A stretch of 64,000 nt of DNA from Taeniopygia guttata (lineage: Eukaryota; Chordata; Aves; Passeriformes; Estrildidae): the NCBI RefSeq assembly GCF_048771995.1, contig NC_133060.1, forward strand, positions 3,343,501-3,407,500. The letters run 5' to 3'. The stretch's first letter is position 1. The number at the start of each line of letters is the position of its first letter. The notes beneath the pieces are model-generated. The model did no database searches and was not told the origin of the DNA. It saw only the letters and a program-made list of their open reading frames with translations. The translations under genes and the position numbers were made by a program. Positions 20,620 through 31,907 of this stretch are shown here, piece by piece.

Positions 20620-23600
20620 ATATTGAAGCCTTCCTGCTCAGGGCATTTCAGTGCCCGGCTCTTACAAGCACACACAGGTGTGCCGGTTGAGCTGACCATG
20701 GTGGGTAACCTGGGCTTTGTCTGATTCCCTTTCCTCAATAACAGCGTGTCTTGGAACTCTTTTCCCTTCTGCTGCCCTTGAAGAGCCATCCACAAAGACA
20801 TTTTCTGCCTCAGGCCAGGCAATGTGTCCTGAATCTCCCCCAGGCTGGGTCTGGAGCTGTGTCACTTGAATGCAGTGCTGGGTTTCTTCCCAGCCCCTCT
20901 GGGGGCTGTTCAAACAGGAGGCTGGGTTAAACCCTTCCCCTGTCCTCAGTTCTGAATCCTCCTGTGCCACTGAACAAGTTTCACACTGTAATAACCGAGC
21001 ACTGCTCATCCATTGCGAGGCTCTTTTGGTTATCAAAGCTTGAACTTGATGGCAGACTGGAACAGTTGGAGATGCTGTTGTCATCAGGTTTTGGGCCTCG
21101 GTTCCCGTTGAAGCTGTGGCTGCACAATTCTGCAGACAATGAGGCCACTGCGGCCACTGGGTGAAACATTTTGGCCCAAGGATTTCTTTTGGCATGGCCC
21201 TGTTGAACATTCCCCTACAATTCCAATTTACTTTCTTAGTCTGGAAGAGCCACAGCTGAAGCATCAATATTTTTGGTTTTTCATTTTCCCACGTTTTGCT
21301 CTCTTTCTCTTGTCCATACCACAGCATGGAGGCTGTCTGGGGTTACAAAGTCCTACAATGTTCTGGCTGGAATCCTCAGTCCAGGTTGTGTAATTCCCTG
21401 TTTATCCTTAAAATTGTCTCTGCTCCTTTTTGGTCCTGGATAAGGTTACTTCTGAGATTGCCCACACCTTCTCTGGGTCATTCAACCATGAAACTTCAGT
21501 CAAAATATGTCCCAAATATTTAACGTTTTTCTCCACCATTTGCACTTTTTTTTTGCAATACTCAAAAGTTGTTTTTCATCTAGAAAATTCAGCCATTTCA
21601 CAGCAGCTGTGTCTACCACTTCTTCTTCCCCTCCTCATTGGAGCCATCTGATTCCCTGACTGGCAGGATAGGAGTGCTGTAGGGAGACATCCCTGGCTCC
21701 AAGAGCCCTGCCTTTAGCAGGGACTCCATACCAGGCTGTGAGCCCTTCCTTCCCTCCCCTGGAACAGGGTGTTGCTTTTAGCCCCCACTTGTCCTGGTTG
21801 CTTCCAAGTAATTTGGAGAGGCTCCACATCAAATTTTCCCGCTTTCCCTGGGGCTGCCCACACCTCTGGGTTCCCTTCAGCATAGGCCTTGCCAGACATT
21901 TGACACAAAGGTACAGCAGCAATAGCCTCTGTATCACCTTTTACAATATTACAATGCCACCATCAAATTCCTTCCTAGTTAATTACAATCAGAGTAGGAA
22001 GAAAAAGAAATTAGTTTATTTCAAACCTATCCTCCACAGCTCCTAATAATGATTGAACAAATGACACCAGCTCAGCTTTCCCATTTATTCCCTTCATAAT
22101 GAAAACATTCCTTTACAATGTTCCCCCTTAGGTGTAAGATTCAGAGTGGATGGAGAGGCCCCTGTGTCCATCAGGAGAGGCCTCCTCTGGATGCAGACCC
22201 AGCCTGGATGTTCTCCAGGGCTGCAGTGTGGTGGGTCCCCGGTGGGATGGGAGCTCAGAGAGCCCTGACAATCCATGTCCATGCAGGGGTGGACTCGCTC
22301 CTCCTGAGGGTGCTGCTGTCTGTGCTTGCAGTGTCCTTGTGGGCTGCAGCTGGAGCCCTGACTCCTTCCCAGGGGCTGTTTGGGTGGGCTCTGCCCTGGC
22401 CAGGAGGGCAATGCCTCTGCCAGGTGCTTGTGGCCGACACCGTCCCCTGGGTGCTGGGGCCCCCTTGGGCCCTGGGGTTGATCCCTCAGGGGCTGTGGGA
22501 ACTCTGCCATGGCCTTTGCCTTCAGCTTGGCCTTTTGCTCATCCCTCCTTGCCTTCAGCTGCTGTGCCTTTGTGCCCAAGTGCTGCAGGGCCTTCTTGTG
22601 CCACTCCTGCAGCCCCGGTCACTGCCTGTGGGTGCTCATCCTCTGAGAGCTGCTGAGCTTTCTGCAAAATCTTTCCTTTCTGCAGGGACCCAAACCGAAT
22701 CCTTAACAGAAAATCCTGATCCTTCATGTACCATCATGTCATGTTTTGATGCTGGCACAATGCCTGTGTCCCCATGGAAATCCAGCTTCCCAAATAAGTG
22801 CTGTGAGATGCAGTAAGGAACAGAGCAGAGCAGGCCTAAGATTAGAAATAAAGGAGAAAGAACTTTATTAAGCTACTACTATAATAAAAGATACATCCAG
22901 AATTAAAACCTTCCAAAACATTCCTCTTCCCTGCACCCAAACTCCAGCAAATCACAGTGGGACACAACTTGGACCCTCAATCAGGTCATCACCTTTCAGA
23001 TAATCAATACTCAGTCTATCAGGGGAGAGAGGAGTCTCTCTTGCACCACAGACCCCCAGGAAACACAATTGCCACCTCTCGTGCTTCCATGTCACACATG
23101 GCACTGCCCAGAGAAAATCTGCCAGTGTGACACTCTCCTTGCCATGTCACACTGCCCTCACCCTCCTTTAAGGATGCTTTGCCAAGGAACAAAAGGAACA
23201 ACAGTTCAGTTTTCATTTTGGGACCCCCCCATTTTCCTCCTCCCCTGGGGCTGAGAGTGGGAACAGAGATCTTCTTCTTCCTGAAGACAGAGGGCATCAC
23301 CACACCCTCCTCAGCTTTCCTCTGTTCACTCCATTCCTGTGCTGGAGTTTGCTGAAGCAGGTCTCTTGGCTCACCATTGCATTCCCCTAAAGATGCAGTC
23401 TCTGTTGCAGGAGAAACTGGTTCAGTCAATGGCTTACAAGAAAAGTCCAGCCAAAAGCCACTCCATCATCTTCCCCCCCAACTTTCTTTCCCTAACATCG
23501 CAGGTCCCAGACTGTCTCTTTTCTCTTTCAAGTGGAGGAGGAGTAATATTTCACAAAGCTTTAATTTCCCAGGAAAGGGTTAAAAGTCTTGGGCTCCCCT

Positions 23601-24810
23601 GGCTGCTGAAATCTCAGCCCAGACCCCAACTCCCAGGGCTGGGAATGTTTCTCCCCCTTCTCCTTCTCCTCTGCCAGTGAATTTCCAGGTGCCTTCAGGC
23701 TCTCTGTCTGTTTCCCTCCGGTGGTGTGGGGGCGTGGGGAACAAAGACATCTCAGGTTTCCTCCCCCTGGCCTATCCCTCCCAGGCCGCAGGGCTTCCAT
23801 TCCCCACCCAGCCCGTGGTGGCGGGGAGAGTCTGCACTCTGCAAAGAGACAGTTCTGCTGGGAGTTCTTGCTTTGAACCTGTGTTCTCAGAGGCGTGCCC
23901 GTGCCTTCAGTGGCCACTCCCGGTGCCAATATCCAAACCTGCCCACTGATTGCTTTGAGACCGGCTACCTGAGAAAATTCACTTCTGTGTCCAACCATGA
24001 AAATCTGCATTTCCCAGATGTTGCTTTGTTTTGCTCCTTGTGCTCAGGGTCCCCTGCACAGCCCGTGTGGCAGAGCCGGTGCCTGTCCTGCCGCAGTGTC
24101 CAAAGGCGGCCCCCCCGGCGGGCAGGGCCGGCAGCTCCCCGGGGCCGGGCAGCGGCCGGGGCGTCCCGCAGCCTCCTGGGGGCCGGGGGCCACTGCCGGC
24201 CCTGCCCGGGGCTGGTGGGCTCAGGCAGCGCCCGGCGCTGAGCCCCGGCTGCCCCACAGCCCCGGCCCGGCCCCGCAGCTCCCCACAGGCCCCCAGCCCT
24301 GCTCCCGGTCCCGCACCTCTGCGCCCGCTGCTGCCGCTGCCCACCACAGAGAAACCCCTGACATCCTGACCTCCTGCTTTTCCTCTCCTGGAAACTGGGA
24401 ATTCAAAGTATCAGCTGGCAAATTGTCAGGATAAGACCCTGCTGAAAAACATCCCAATCCTGAGTATTTTTCTCTTTCTCCTCTTTGCCATCATCCTTTT
24501 TCTTACCACACACATTCCTCCTGCTGCTTCTTGCCTGAACCATATTGCTGCACACTCCCCTGCACCCAATCCATTCCCAGCACACCAACACCATCCATCC
24601 CCTGTTGTCCAAATCCCTTCTCCCCTTCCCTTATTGCCCCCCCGGGTGTCCATGTCCTCAATTACCTTAGGGGGAATGTGCAAACTACCTCAGCATTCTC
24701 CCAAGGGACCCTTCAGAGACATTTTGGGATCATCCTCCCTTTGGCCAGGACCCCTCCCTGGCTTTCCCCATGTTCACTCCCCGAAGATCCCAGGGCACTC
24801 ACTGATGAGA
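20620..24810 (-). mobile_element. Decayed class I (gammaretrovirus-like) ERV, gag to RNase H
   Basis: The minus strand shows degraded retroviral blocks in the right order, with many stops and shifts. A SLGRML block near 24700 resembles a gag matrix start. Late gag lies near 22730-22480. A protease signature LLMDTGAS is near 22165. RT shows VKYLGHILTE near 21500 and a connection segment ending TGEGFNPA near 20940. An RNase H start, VFVDGSSR, lies near 20800. No coding capacity remains. Similarity stops flush with the MROH duplication border at 20618. The GC-rich stretch at 24050-24350 may be the proline-rich gag region or an insertion; I cannot tell. Confidence 0.7.
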
Positions 24811-25159
24811 TTTTCAGTGCTCTCTCCCTGCTGACTCTTCACAGACCCCCCTGATGTGTCACTCGTCTGTCTCCTGGTCACTCCCGGGTCCCCAATCAAT
24901 CCCCGGTGCCGCCACCAGCCAAAGGGAGCTGATCACCCAAAGTGGGTGAGGCACCTTCAGCTGCTCTCCCTGCCTGCCCCGGAAGGTGGAAGGAATTCGG
25001 GATGAGCCCCAGGGTGTGCAGAAAAATTGACATCACCAGAGAATTCTGTCCACAAAGCAGACAGAGGAGTCCTGCAAAAGTAATTTCATTTCTAAAAATG
25101 GGAGAGGCCATGGGACATTCCCCATGGGATCTCTCCAATTGTTGGTATACACAGCCTCC

Positions 25160-25602
25160 TTTTGTCGGAATCTGTGGGTATTGGTGATTCCGAGATTGTA
25201 GAAAGTCTCTGTCTTTCTGCCCCGTTGCCAAAGAAGAAGCCATAATTCGTCTGTGCTGTTTTCAAGGTTGCTTATTCTTGCTTATCTCTAACATGTTCTG
25301 CTGCCCTGCCGCAGCTCTGTCCTGCAGGGCAGCGTGTGGGGCTCTGCCCCTCAGTGGGATGGTACAAACATTATATACCAGAAACTACGTGTTCTATATT
25401 TACAATAACGTGCCAATATCTGTCATCTACGTTGAACAGTGTGTTCCCAGCCTGAACCAATAGAAAAATGCCAACAGCACAGTGAAACATGGAGGGCATG
25501 AAGAAGGAGGAAAAGGACAAGACACACCCAATTTCCTCCATCTTGTCCCCTCTGAAGCCCTAATCTAGAAACCTAAAGTTTTACTTTTGCACCCGTGTCA
25601 CA
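25160..25602 (-). mobile_element. LTR-like element, possible 5' LTR of the class I ERV
   Basis: The minus strand starts TGTGACACGGG at 25602 and carries a GGTATATAATG TATA-like box (near 25370) and AATAAGC signals (near 25270) with U3/R/U5-like spacing. It ends somewhere around 25160 where the sequence reads ACCCACAGATTCCGACA. It lies upstream of the gag-like remains on the same strand. The 3' end and a target duplication were not resolved, so pairing with the ERV body is inference. Confidence 0.5.
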
Positions 25603-26600
25603 CTTAATTATTACTCTTATCAAACTCTCAAAGCTGGTAATTCATCCTGTAAGATTGAAAACTCCTCTCCATGGACAGAGATCACAGACAGTGTCTCTCA
25701 GGGCTCTGTCCAGGGGGGTTCCTGACCCCCTGCCAGGGTCCCAGACCTGCCAGGGCAGCCAGAGGGAAGCCCTGGATTCCCACATCCTTTTAATCCTAAT
25801 TCTCCTGGCCACATCTCCCTCTGCTTTCCCCACTGGCTGAAGTACTTGACAGCTACAGACTTCCCAATCCACCTTCTACATACCCAACTTAATATGCTCC
25901 CCACTTTTTTATAGCAAATGATATTCATGGCTCTGTTAAGTCTTTGTTGTTCTTCTGGAAGTTCATGAATTGAGCAGGGCCTTGGCTGAGCATCAGTCTG
26001 TGTCATTAACTGATAACATTTTCTGAAACCGATGGCTTCTCCTGTCACTCCCTTGTTTACAGCTCCCTGGCCCTCTGAGCCTTCCCCAACTGGACTCCCC
26101 CCTCGGCCCCATCGCCCCCGCGAGGGGAATTTGGGGAGGTGGGAGTGGGGCAGCGCCAAGGCCGGGCCCCCCCACGCTGTCCTGGCGGGAGCGGCTGCAG
26201 TGGGGACCGAGTGCGGGCGGGAGCGGCCGAGAGCCCAGCGCTGCCCCAGCCCGACCTGCCCCAGCTCCATCCCTGCCCCTCGGCTGGGATGCTGTGGGTC
26301 TGGGGGGAAGAGGGAGCCGGCAGTGGGTGCTGGGCCTGGGGGCAGGAGGAGAAGGGAAGGAGAAGCAGGCTTGAGGAACAAAATGGTGAAACGATGCAGG
26401 TGGCAGGAGAAGGTGGGATTGTGCAGGAGAAGGAGGAATAGCAGGAGGAAGAGGAGTGTGAGGAAGGGTAGAGACACAGGAGGAGGAGAAAGAGCAGAAA
26501 GAGGAAGCAGCAGAAGGTTCCACCCCTCCCTGTATCTGCAGCCTCCCCCCAGCCCCAGGAGCGTTGCTCCCCCCACATGCAGCAGATGACTGGCGGGGGA
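25603..26600. other. No gene recognised; GC-rich stretch upstream of the zinc-finger exon
   Basis: The left part (25603-26030) is ordinary sequence with one open minus-strand stretch of unknown nature. 26060-26350 is GC-rich with CpGs, followed by purine-rich AGGAGGAG runs to about 26520. The CpG-rich part could be the promoter or a 5' exon of the zinc-finger gene that follows, but no start codon or splice donor could be tied to it. Confidence 0.35.
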
Positions 26601-26890
26601 TCCAGGATTTTCACAGGGCGAATCTTGGTGTTTCTGAGCTTGCTTGGGCTAAATGTTGGTGCCTTGGTTTTATGTGGCAGCTGAATCTTTATGTTTTGGA
26701 GGAGGTTTTTGCTGACTTGTGATGTTTGGGGAGTTTTTTATCCGTATCTTGAAGTTTGTGGGATTTTTGGGCTAAATCTTGGTGTTTTGGAGGTTCTTAC
26801 AGACACAAGATTCCCAATGACTTCCTGGGATGAACTGGGGCAAGGAGGAACCTCCAGTCCAAGGTGCTCTCCTCTTGTTTTTTTCCCCAG

Positions 26891-27747
26891 ATCAGGATTT
26901 TTCATTCCCTAGGCGTGGCTGGATGGAGGAGGAGGAAAAGCCCCGGAGATGCTGCAGGAGGAGGAGCTGCAAACCCAGCCCAGGGAGCTGCGGGGAGGAA
27001 AGAGCCCCCCTGAGCCAGGAAGGCGGGCGGAGATCCAGCCGGAGCTCGGAGCTGGTGGAGAAGTCTCATGGCAGGGAGAAGCCCCACAAGTGCTTGGAAT
27101 GTGGGAAGGGTTTCGGCTGGAGCTCCAACCTGATCGAGCACCAGAGGATCCACACTGGGGAGAGGCCCTACGAGTGTGGGGAGTGTGGGAAGAGGTTTCA
27201 GACCAGCTCCAATCTCCTCAAACATGAGCGGAGTCACACAGAGGAGAGGCCCTTCCGCTGCCTCGACTGCGGGAAGGGCTTCAAGCACAACTCCCACCTC
27301 ACCAGGCACCGGCGCATCCACACCGGGGAGAAGCCCTACGAGTGTGGGGAGTGTGGGAAGGGTTTCAAAGACAGGTCTGGCCTGATAAAGCACGAGGTGA
27401 TCCACACTGGGGAAGGGCCCTATGAGTGCTTGGAATGTGGGAAGAGCTTTGGGCGGAGCTCAAACCTGAGAGCACACCAGCGCCTCCACACAGGGGAGAG
27501 GCCCTACGAGTGTCCCCAGTGTGGGAAGAGGTTTCAGACCAGCTCCAATCTCCTCCTACATGAGCGGATTCACACAGAGGAGAGGCCCTTCCGCTGCCCC
27601 GACTGCGGGAAGGGCTTCAAGCACAACTCCCACCTCACCAGGCACCGGCACATCCACACCGGGGAGAGGCCCTACAAGTGTGGGAAGTGTGGGAAGAGCT
27701 TCTCACAGAGATCAAACTTGACCCAACACCAATGGAGGCACCACTAA
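26891..27747 (+). CDS. C2H2 zinc-finger protein, last exon with eight fingers
   Basis: A splice acceptor (TTTTTTTCCCCAG, ending 26890) opens this exon in phase 1, and it runs to TAA at 27745-27747. It encodes an acidic/basic lead-in ([10 protein letters not shown]...) and eight C2H2 fingers of the CX2CX12HX3H type joined by HTGERPY/HTEERPF linkers, finishing [14 protein letters not shown]. This is the Krueppel-like family amplified in passerines, predicted to be nuclear DNA-binding proteins. No KRAB or SCAN domain is visible. DNA-contact residues (-1,2,3,6) by finger are WSNE, TSNK, HSHR, DSGK, RSNA, TSNL, HSHR and QSNQ. Fingers 2-3 are near-duplicates of 6-7, 336 bp away. An AATAAA at 28161-28166 is a plausible polyadenylation site. 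The 5' exon was not identified. All zinc ligands are present, so the exon looks functional. Confidence 0.9.
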
Positions 27748-27780
27748 GGGAAGCCCTGTGAATGCCCCGAGCGAGGGAAG

Positions 27781-28070
27781 AGCTTGGAGTGAGGGAAGAG
27801 AGCGAGGGAAGAGCTTGGAGTGAGGGAAGAGAGTGAGGGAAGAGCTTGGAGTGAGGGAAGAGAGTGAGGGAAGAGTTTGGAGTGAGGGAAGAGAGTGAGG
27901 GAAGAGCTTGGAGTGAGGGAAGAGAGTGAGGGAAGAGCTTGGAGTGAGGGAAGAGAGTGAGGGAAGAGCTTGGAGTGAGGGAAGAGAGTGAGGGAAGAGT
28001 TTGGAGTGAGGGAAGAGAGCGAGGGAAGAGCTTGGAGTGAGGGAAGAGAGTGAGGGAACAGCTTGGTGCA
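27781..28070. repeat. 31-bp minisatellite downstream of the zinc-finger gene
   Basis: AGCTTGGAGTGAGGGAAGAG recurs every 31 bp (27781, 27812, 27843, 27874 and so on) for about nine units, with C/T variation in AGC/AGT. It starts 34 bp after the stop codon, in the probable 3' UTR before the AATAAA at 28161. Confidence 0.93.
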
Positions 28071-28179
28071 CTGCTGCAGCTCCATTCCCCATGGGAGGAT
28101 CCGGGCTGGATGATCCCCAGTGACCCCCGTTGGGCAGAGCCCTGGTGCCCCCGTATGGGGAATAAAACAGAGAGTAAAG

Positions 28180-28689
28180 CAATGGAGCTGATAAAGGGGC
28201 CCGATATCTGAGGCCTGACTGATCAGAAACTGTTGGAGACACAGACACGGTTTAAGTCTCCCTGGGCAAGAAGAGGGGACAGTGGGGGGTGGCAGGGGTG
28301 TGACAGAGGGGATGAGGGGGTGACAAAGGGACAGAGGGGATAGCAGAGCCCTCCAGGGAGGGGACAAAGGGGACCCTGGGAGGACACTGGGGCTGCCACA
28401 GGAGGTCACAAGTGCCACCAGGTCCCTGACACCTCCCCTGTGCCCTCCCCAGGTGTCCCTGTACCAGCTGGAGTCACTGGTGAATGTGGCGGCCACCCTG
28501 GGTGAGGTGGCAGCCACCGTGACCGGGTTACAGAGGGACGAGCAGCAGCTCATGTCCCCAGAGTCTTTTAGGGTTAGTCCTTGTTCAAGGCGTGGTTTTG
28601 GCAGCTCAGTGCCCAAACCCATCCGGACGTCCGTAATCCCTCGCTGTTTCCTTGTCCTGTCACTGTCCTGAGCCGCATTGGCCACATTG
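28180..28689. other. Intergenic, one exon-like stretch
   Basis: A plus-strand acceptor-like CCCTCCCCAG precedes 28454, followed by an open run encoding SLYQLESLVNVAATLGEV and more helical-looking residues to about 28570. No donor, start or family could be assigned. Nothing else is recognised here. Confidence 0.3.
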
Positions 28690-29780
28690 TTCTTGCTCTG
28701 ATTTTATTGCTGATTTTTAATAACTGTTTTATTACTAATTAACTTTTGAATCAGTAATTTTTTAACATTTTAAAAACCAGCATGTGGCGTTTTTCACAGT
28801 TCCCAAGAACTCCTTGCTGTCCAAAATTCTTCATTTTTTATCGTCTCGTGGTGTCCTCATCCTCATTGTCCACATTTTTATTACTCCGATTTTTTTTGTT
28901 ATTATTTTATTTTTATTTTTTAATCACTATTTTATTACTAATAAATTTTTAAAAATTCAAAAACAACTGATTGTTATTTTCCACAGTGCCCAAAAACTCC
29001 TGGATGTCTGAAATTCTTCATTTTTTATCATCTCGTGGTGCCTGACCCTCGCTGACCACATTTTTATTACTCTGGTTTTATTTTTAAATTTTATTTTACT
29101 ATTATTTTAATATTTTTCTTCTTATTTTATTTTTATTTTTTATATTTTTTAATTACTACTTTATTACTAATAAACTTTTAAAATTTCAGAAACAATTGAT
29201 CAGTGTTTTCACAGTGCCCAAAAACTCCTGGATGTCCGAAATTCTTCATTTTGTATTGTCCAAATTTTTATTACTCTTATTTTATTGCTATTTTTATAAC
29301 TATTCTATTACTAATTAACTTGTTTGAATCAGTAATTTGTAAAAGATTTTAAAGAACCAGGACTGGCATTTTTCACGGTGCCCAAAAACATCCGGGCATC
29401 CAAAATTATTTTCTTTTTATCGCCTTGTGGTGTCCTAAATGTCATTGTCCAGATTTTTATTACTCTCTTTTTATTTTATTTTATTTTATTTTATTATTTT
29501 TATTTTTTATTTTTAATAACTATTTTATTACTAATAAACTTCTAAAATTTCAAGAACAACTGATTGGTGTTTTCACAGTGGCCAAAAGTCACGGATGTCG
29601 AAAATTCTTCATTTTTTATCATCTTGTCGTATCCTAACCCTCATTGTCCATGTTTTTATTGCTCTGATTTTATCACTATTATAATTATTATTTAATTACT
29701 AATTAACTTGTGTAATTATTAATTTATTACTAATTAATGTGTGTAATTAGTGATTAGTTTGCGATTTTACAGACCCGTGA
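28690..29780. repeat. AT-rich tandem array, units of roughly 170-230 bp
   Basis: The anchor ATTCTTCATTTTTTATC recurs near 28826, 29010, 29237 and 29603, with a degenerate copy near 29404. Shared blocks between anchors are TTTTATTACTAATAAAC and GTGCCCAAAAACTCCTGGAT. Units differ in length mainly through T-rich and TTTTA runs. No coding sequence. Confidence 0.85.
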
Positions 29781-29814
29781 TTGGCGCTTTCAGAGCTCGT
29801 GGCGAGCGGGACAC

Positions 29815-30770
29815 GTTACAGGGAACGAGCTTTGGATCAATTCCTGTGTGATACTGATCAATAATTAATAATTAATAACTAATGCTGGATCGATTTTTGT
29901 GTGGTACAGATCAGTAATCAATAATCAGTAACTAATGCTGGATCGATTCCTGTGTGATACTGATCAATAACCAATAATTAATAACTAATGCTGGACCAAT
30001 TCCTGTGTGATATTGATCAGTAATCAATAATCAGTAATTAATACTGGATCAATTCCTGTGTGACACTGATCAGTAATCAATAATCAATAACTAATACTGG
30101 AACGATTCATTTGTGATATTGATTAATTAATGATAAATAAATGACATTGGATTGATTTCTCTGTAGTATTGATTAATAATAAATAATAATGAAGAGTGGA
30201 TAAAAGTTTGTGTAGTATTGAGTAATTAATAATTAATAATATTTGATAACATAGATTGATTCCTTTGTGATATTGATTAATAATCAATAATTAATAAATA
30301 ATATTGGATTATTTTATTTGTAACTTTGATTAACAACATTTGATTGGTTACTTTGTAGCATCAATAAGAAATAATATAGGATTGATTTCCTTGTAATATT
30401 GATTAATAATCAATGACTTATAATATAGGATTCGTTTATCTGTAACATTGATTATTAATAATCAATAATTAATAATTATTATTGGATAGATTTCTTTGTA
30501 ATATTGATTAATTAATCCTTAATAATTAATAATAATTTCTTTGTAGTGTTGGTTAATTAATAATCAGTAATTGATATTGGGTCTATTTCTTTGTAATGCT
30601 GGTAACAATAAAGAATTAATAATTACTATTGGTTTTATTTCCCTGTAATATTGATTAATTAATTATCAATAATTAATTGATATTGGATAAATTTCTTTGT
30701 GATGGTTATGAATTAGTAATCAATAATCAATAATGAATATTGGATTGATTTCTTTGTAATATTGTGAGAA
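29815..30770. repeat. AT-rich tandem array of about 53-bp units, degenerating rightwards
   Basis: The block TGGATCAATTCCTGTGTGAT plus an ACTGATCAATAATTAATAAC tail repeats at about 53-bp spacing (TGTGTG near 29845, 29899, 29951, 30004 and 30057). Beyond about 30110 the units are longer and more diverged but keep the TTGATTAATAAT and GGATTGATTTCTTTGTAAT blocks. No coding sequence. Confidence 0.85.
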
Positions 30771-30775
30771 ATTCA

Positions 30776-31062
30776 GATTGAATGATGCACTGCTATTGAT
30801 GATTGATAACTCCCTGCTATTGATTATTGATAATCTGCTATTCACTATTGACAACTCCCTGCTACTGATTATTGATAATTCACTGCTATTGATCATTGAT
30901 AACTCGCTGATACTGATTATTGATAACTCACTGCTATTGATTTTTGACATTTCACTGCTATTGATTATTGATAACTCACTGATACTGATTATTGATCACT
31001 CCCTGCTATTGATTATTTACAGTTCACTGCTATTGATTATTGATACCTCTCTGCTATTGAAT
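30776..31062. repeat. 24-bp AT-rich tandem array
   Basis: CTGCTATTGATTATTGATAA-type units recur every 24 bp for about eleven units. The period is a multiple of three, so one frame stays open and encodes an eight-residue Leu/Ile/Asp/Asn/Ser repeat; I regard that as a by-product, not a gene. Confidence 0.9.
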
Positions 31063-31445
31063 TGGCGGTGAGGAGATGAAGGAACAATGGGGGGAAATCT
31101 CGTTTTTTCCCTTTTCTTTCTCCTGTTTTTGCCCCTCTCTCTCCCACGACACAGACGAATGTGGGAGTTGTAATTTTTCTTCTTTCCCCCATTCCCCCTG
31201 CCGCTCCCCACGCGGTTCCCCTTGTGCTGCGACCCTGCCTCCCTCCCCCTCGCCACGCGGTCGCTCCCTCCGCCCCCGCCTTTCCCATGCCCGCCCCGTT
31301 CCCGGGGTCTCCTGCTTTCCCGGGGGGTTTCCCTGCCCCCGCCCCGTCCTCATCGGCCGCGGGTCCGTTTCCCCCTCCCCCAGTTCGGGGGATAGATCAG
31401 GTACCCCGCTGGTGCCCGGGGGCCTCGGGAAGCCGCACCCACAAA

Positions 31446-31812
31446 AAACCCGAGTGTGCCCCGAGCCCCATGTGTGCCCCGAGCCCCGAGTGTGCCCCGA
31501 GCCCCGAGTGTGCCCCGTGTGTTCCCCGGGCCCCATGTGTGCCCCGAGCCCCGTGTGTGCCCCGAGTGTGCCCCGTGTGTGCCCCGAGCCCCGTGTCCGC
31601 CCCCAGCCCCGTGTGTGCCCTGAGCCCCGTGTCCGCCCCAGCCCCGTGTCCGCCCCCCAGCCCCGTGTCCGCCCCCAGCCCCGTGTCCGCCTCCAGCCCC
31701 GTGTCCGCCCCCAGCCCCGTGTCCGCCCCCAGCCCCGTGTCCGCCCCCAGCCCCGTGTCCGCCCCCAGCCCCGTGTCCGCCCCCAGCCCCGTGTCCGCCA
31801 TCCGTCTGTCCG
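31446..31812. repeat. GC-rich 18-bp tandem array (CCCAGCCCCGTGTCCGCC)
   Basis: The right two thirds is an almost perfect 18-bp repeat. The left third carries related CCCCGAGCCCCGTGTGTG units of mixed length. The minus strand is a regular series of G-runs (GGGGCTGGGGGC) with G-quadruplex potential. The 18-bp period keeps frames open on both strands, encoding Pro/Ser/Val/Ala or Gly/Ala/Asp/Thr repeats; neither is supported as a gene. The surrounding 31200-31900 is CpG-rich. Confidence 0.92.
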
Positions 31813-31907
31813 TGCGCTCAGACTGAGCCCGCAGCGCCCGGGGGAAAGCAGCGGCCGCCTCCCCGCTCCTCCCGCGCGTCCGCCGGTGCCCGCTCGGACT
31901 GGCCACG

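Noticed and set aside
27744-28685. Minus-strand frame with Ser/Leu/Pro repeats
   Set aside because: Antisense of the 31-bp minisatellite.
30778-31071. Frame encoding an eight-residue LLLIIDNS-like repeat
   Set aside because: Result of a 24-bp AT-rich satellite; no supporting gene structure.
31161-31826. Frames encoding Pro-Ser-Val-Ala or Gly-Ala-Asp-Thr repeats
   Set aside because: Produced by an 18-bp satellite whose period keeps any stop-free frame open; no start, splice or family evidence.
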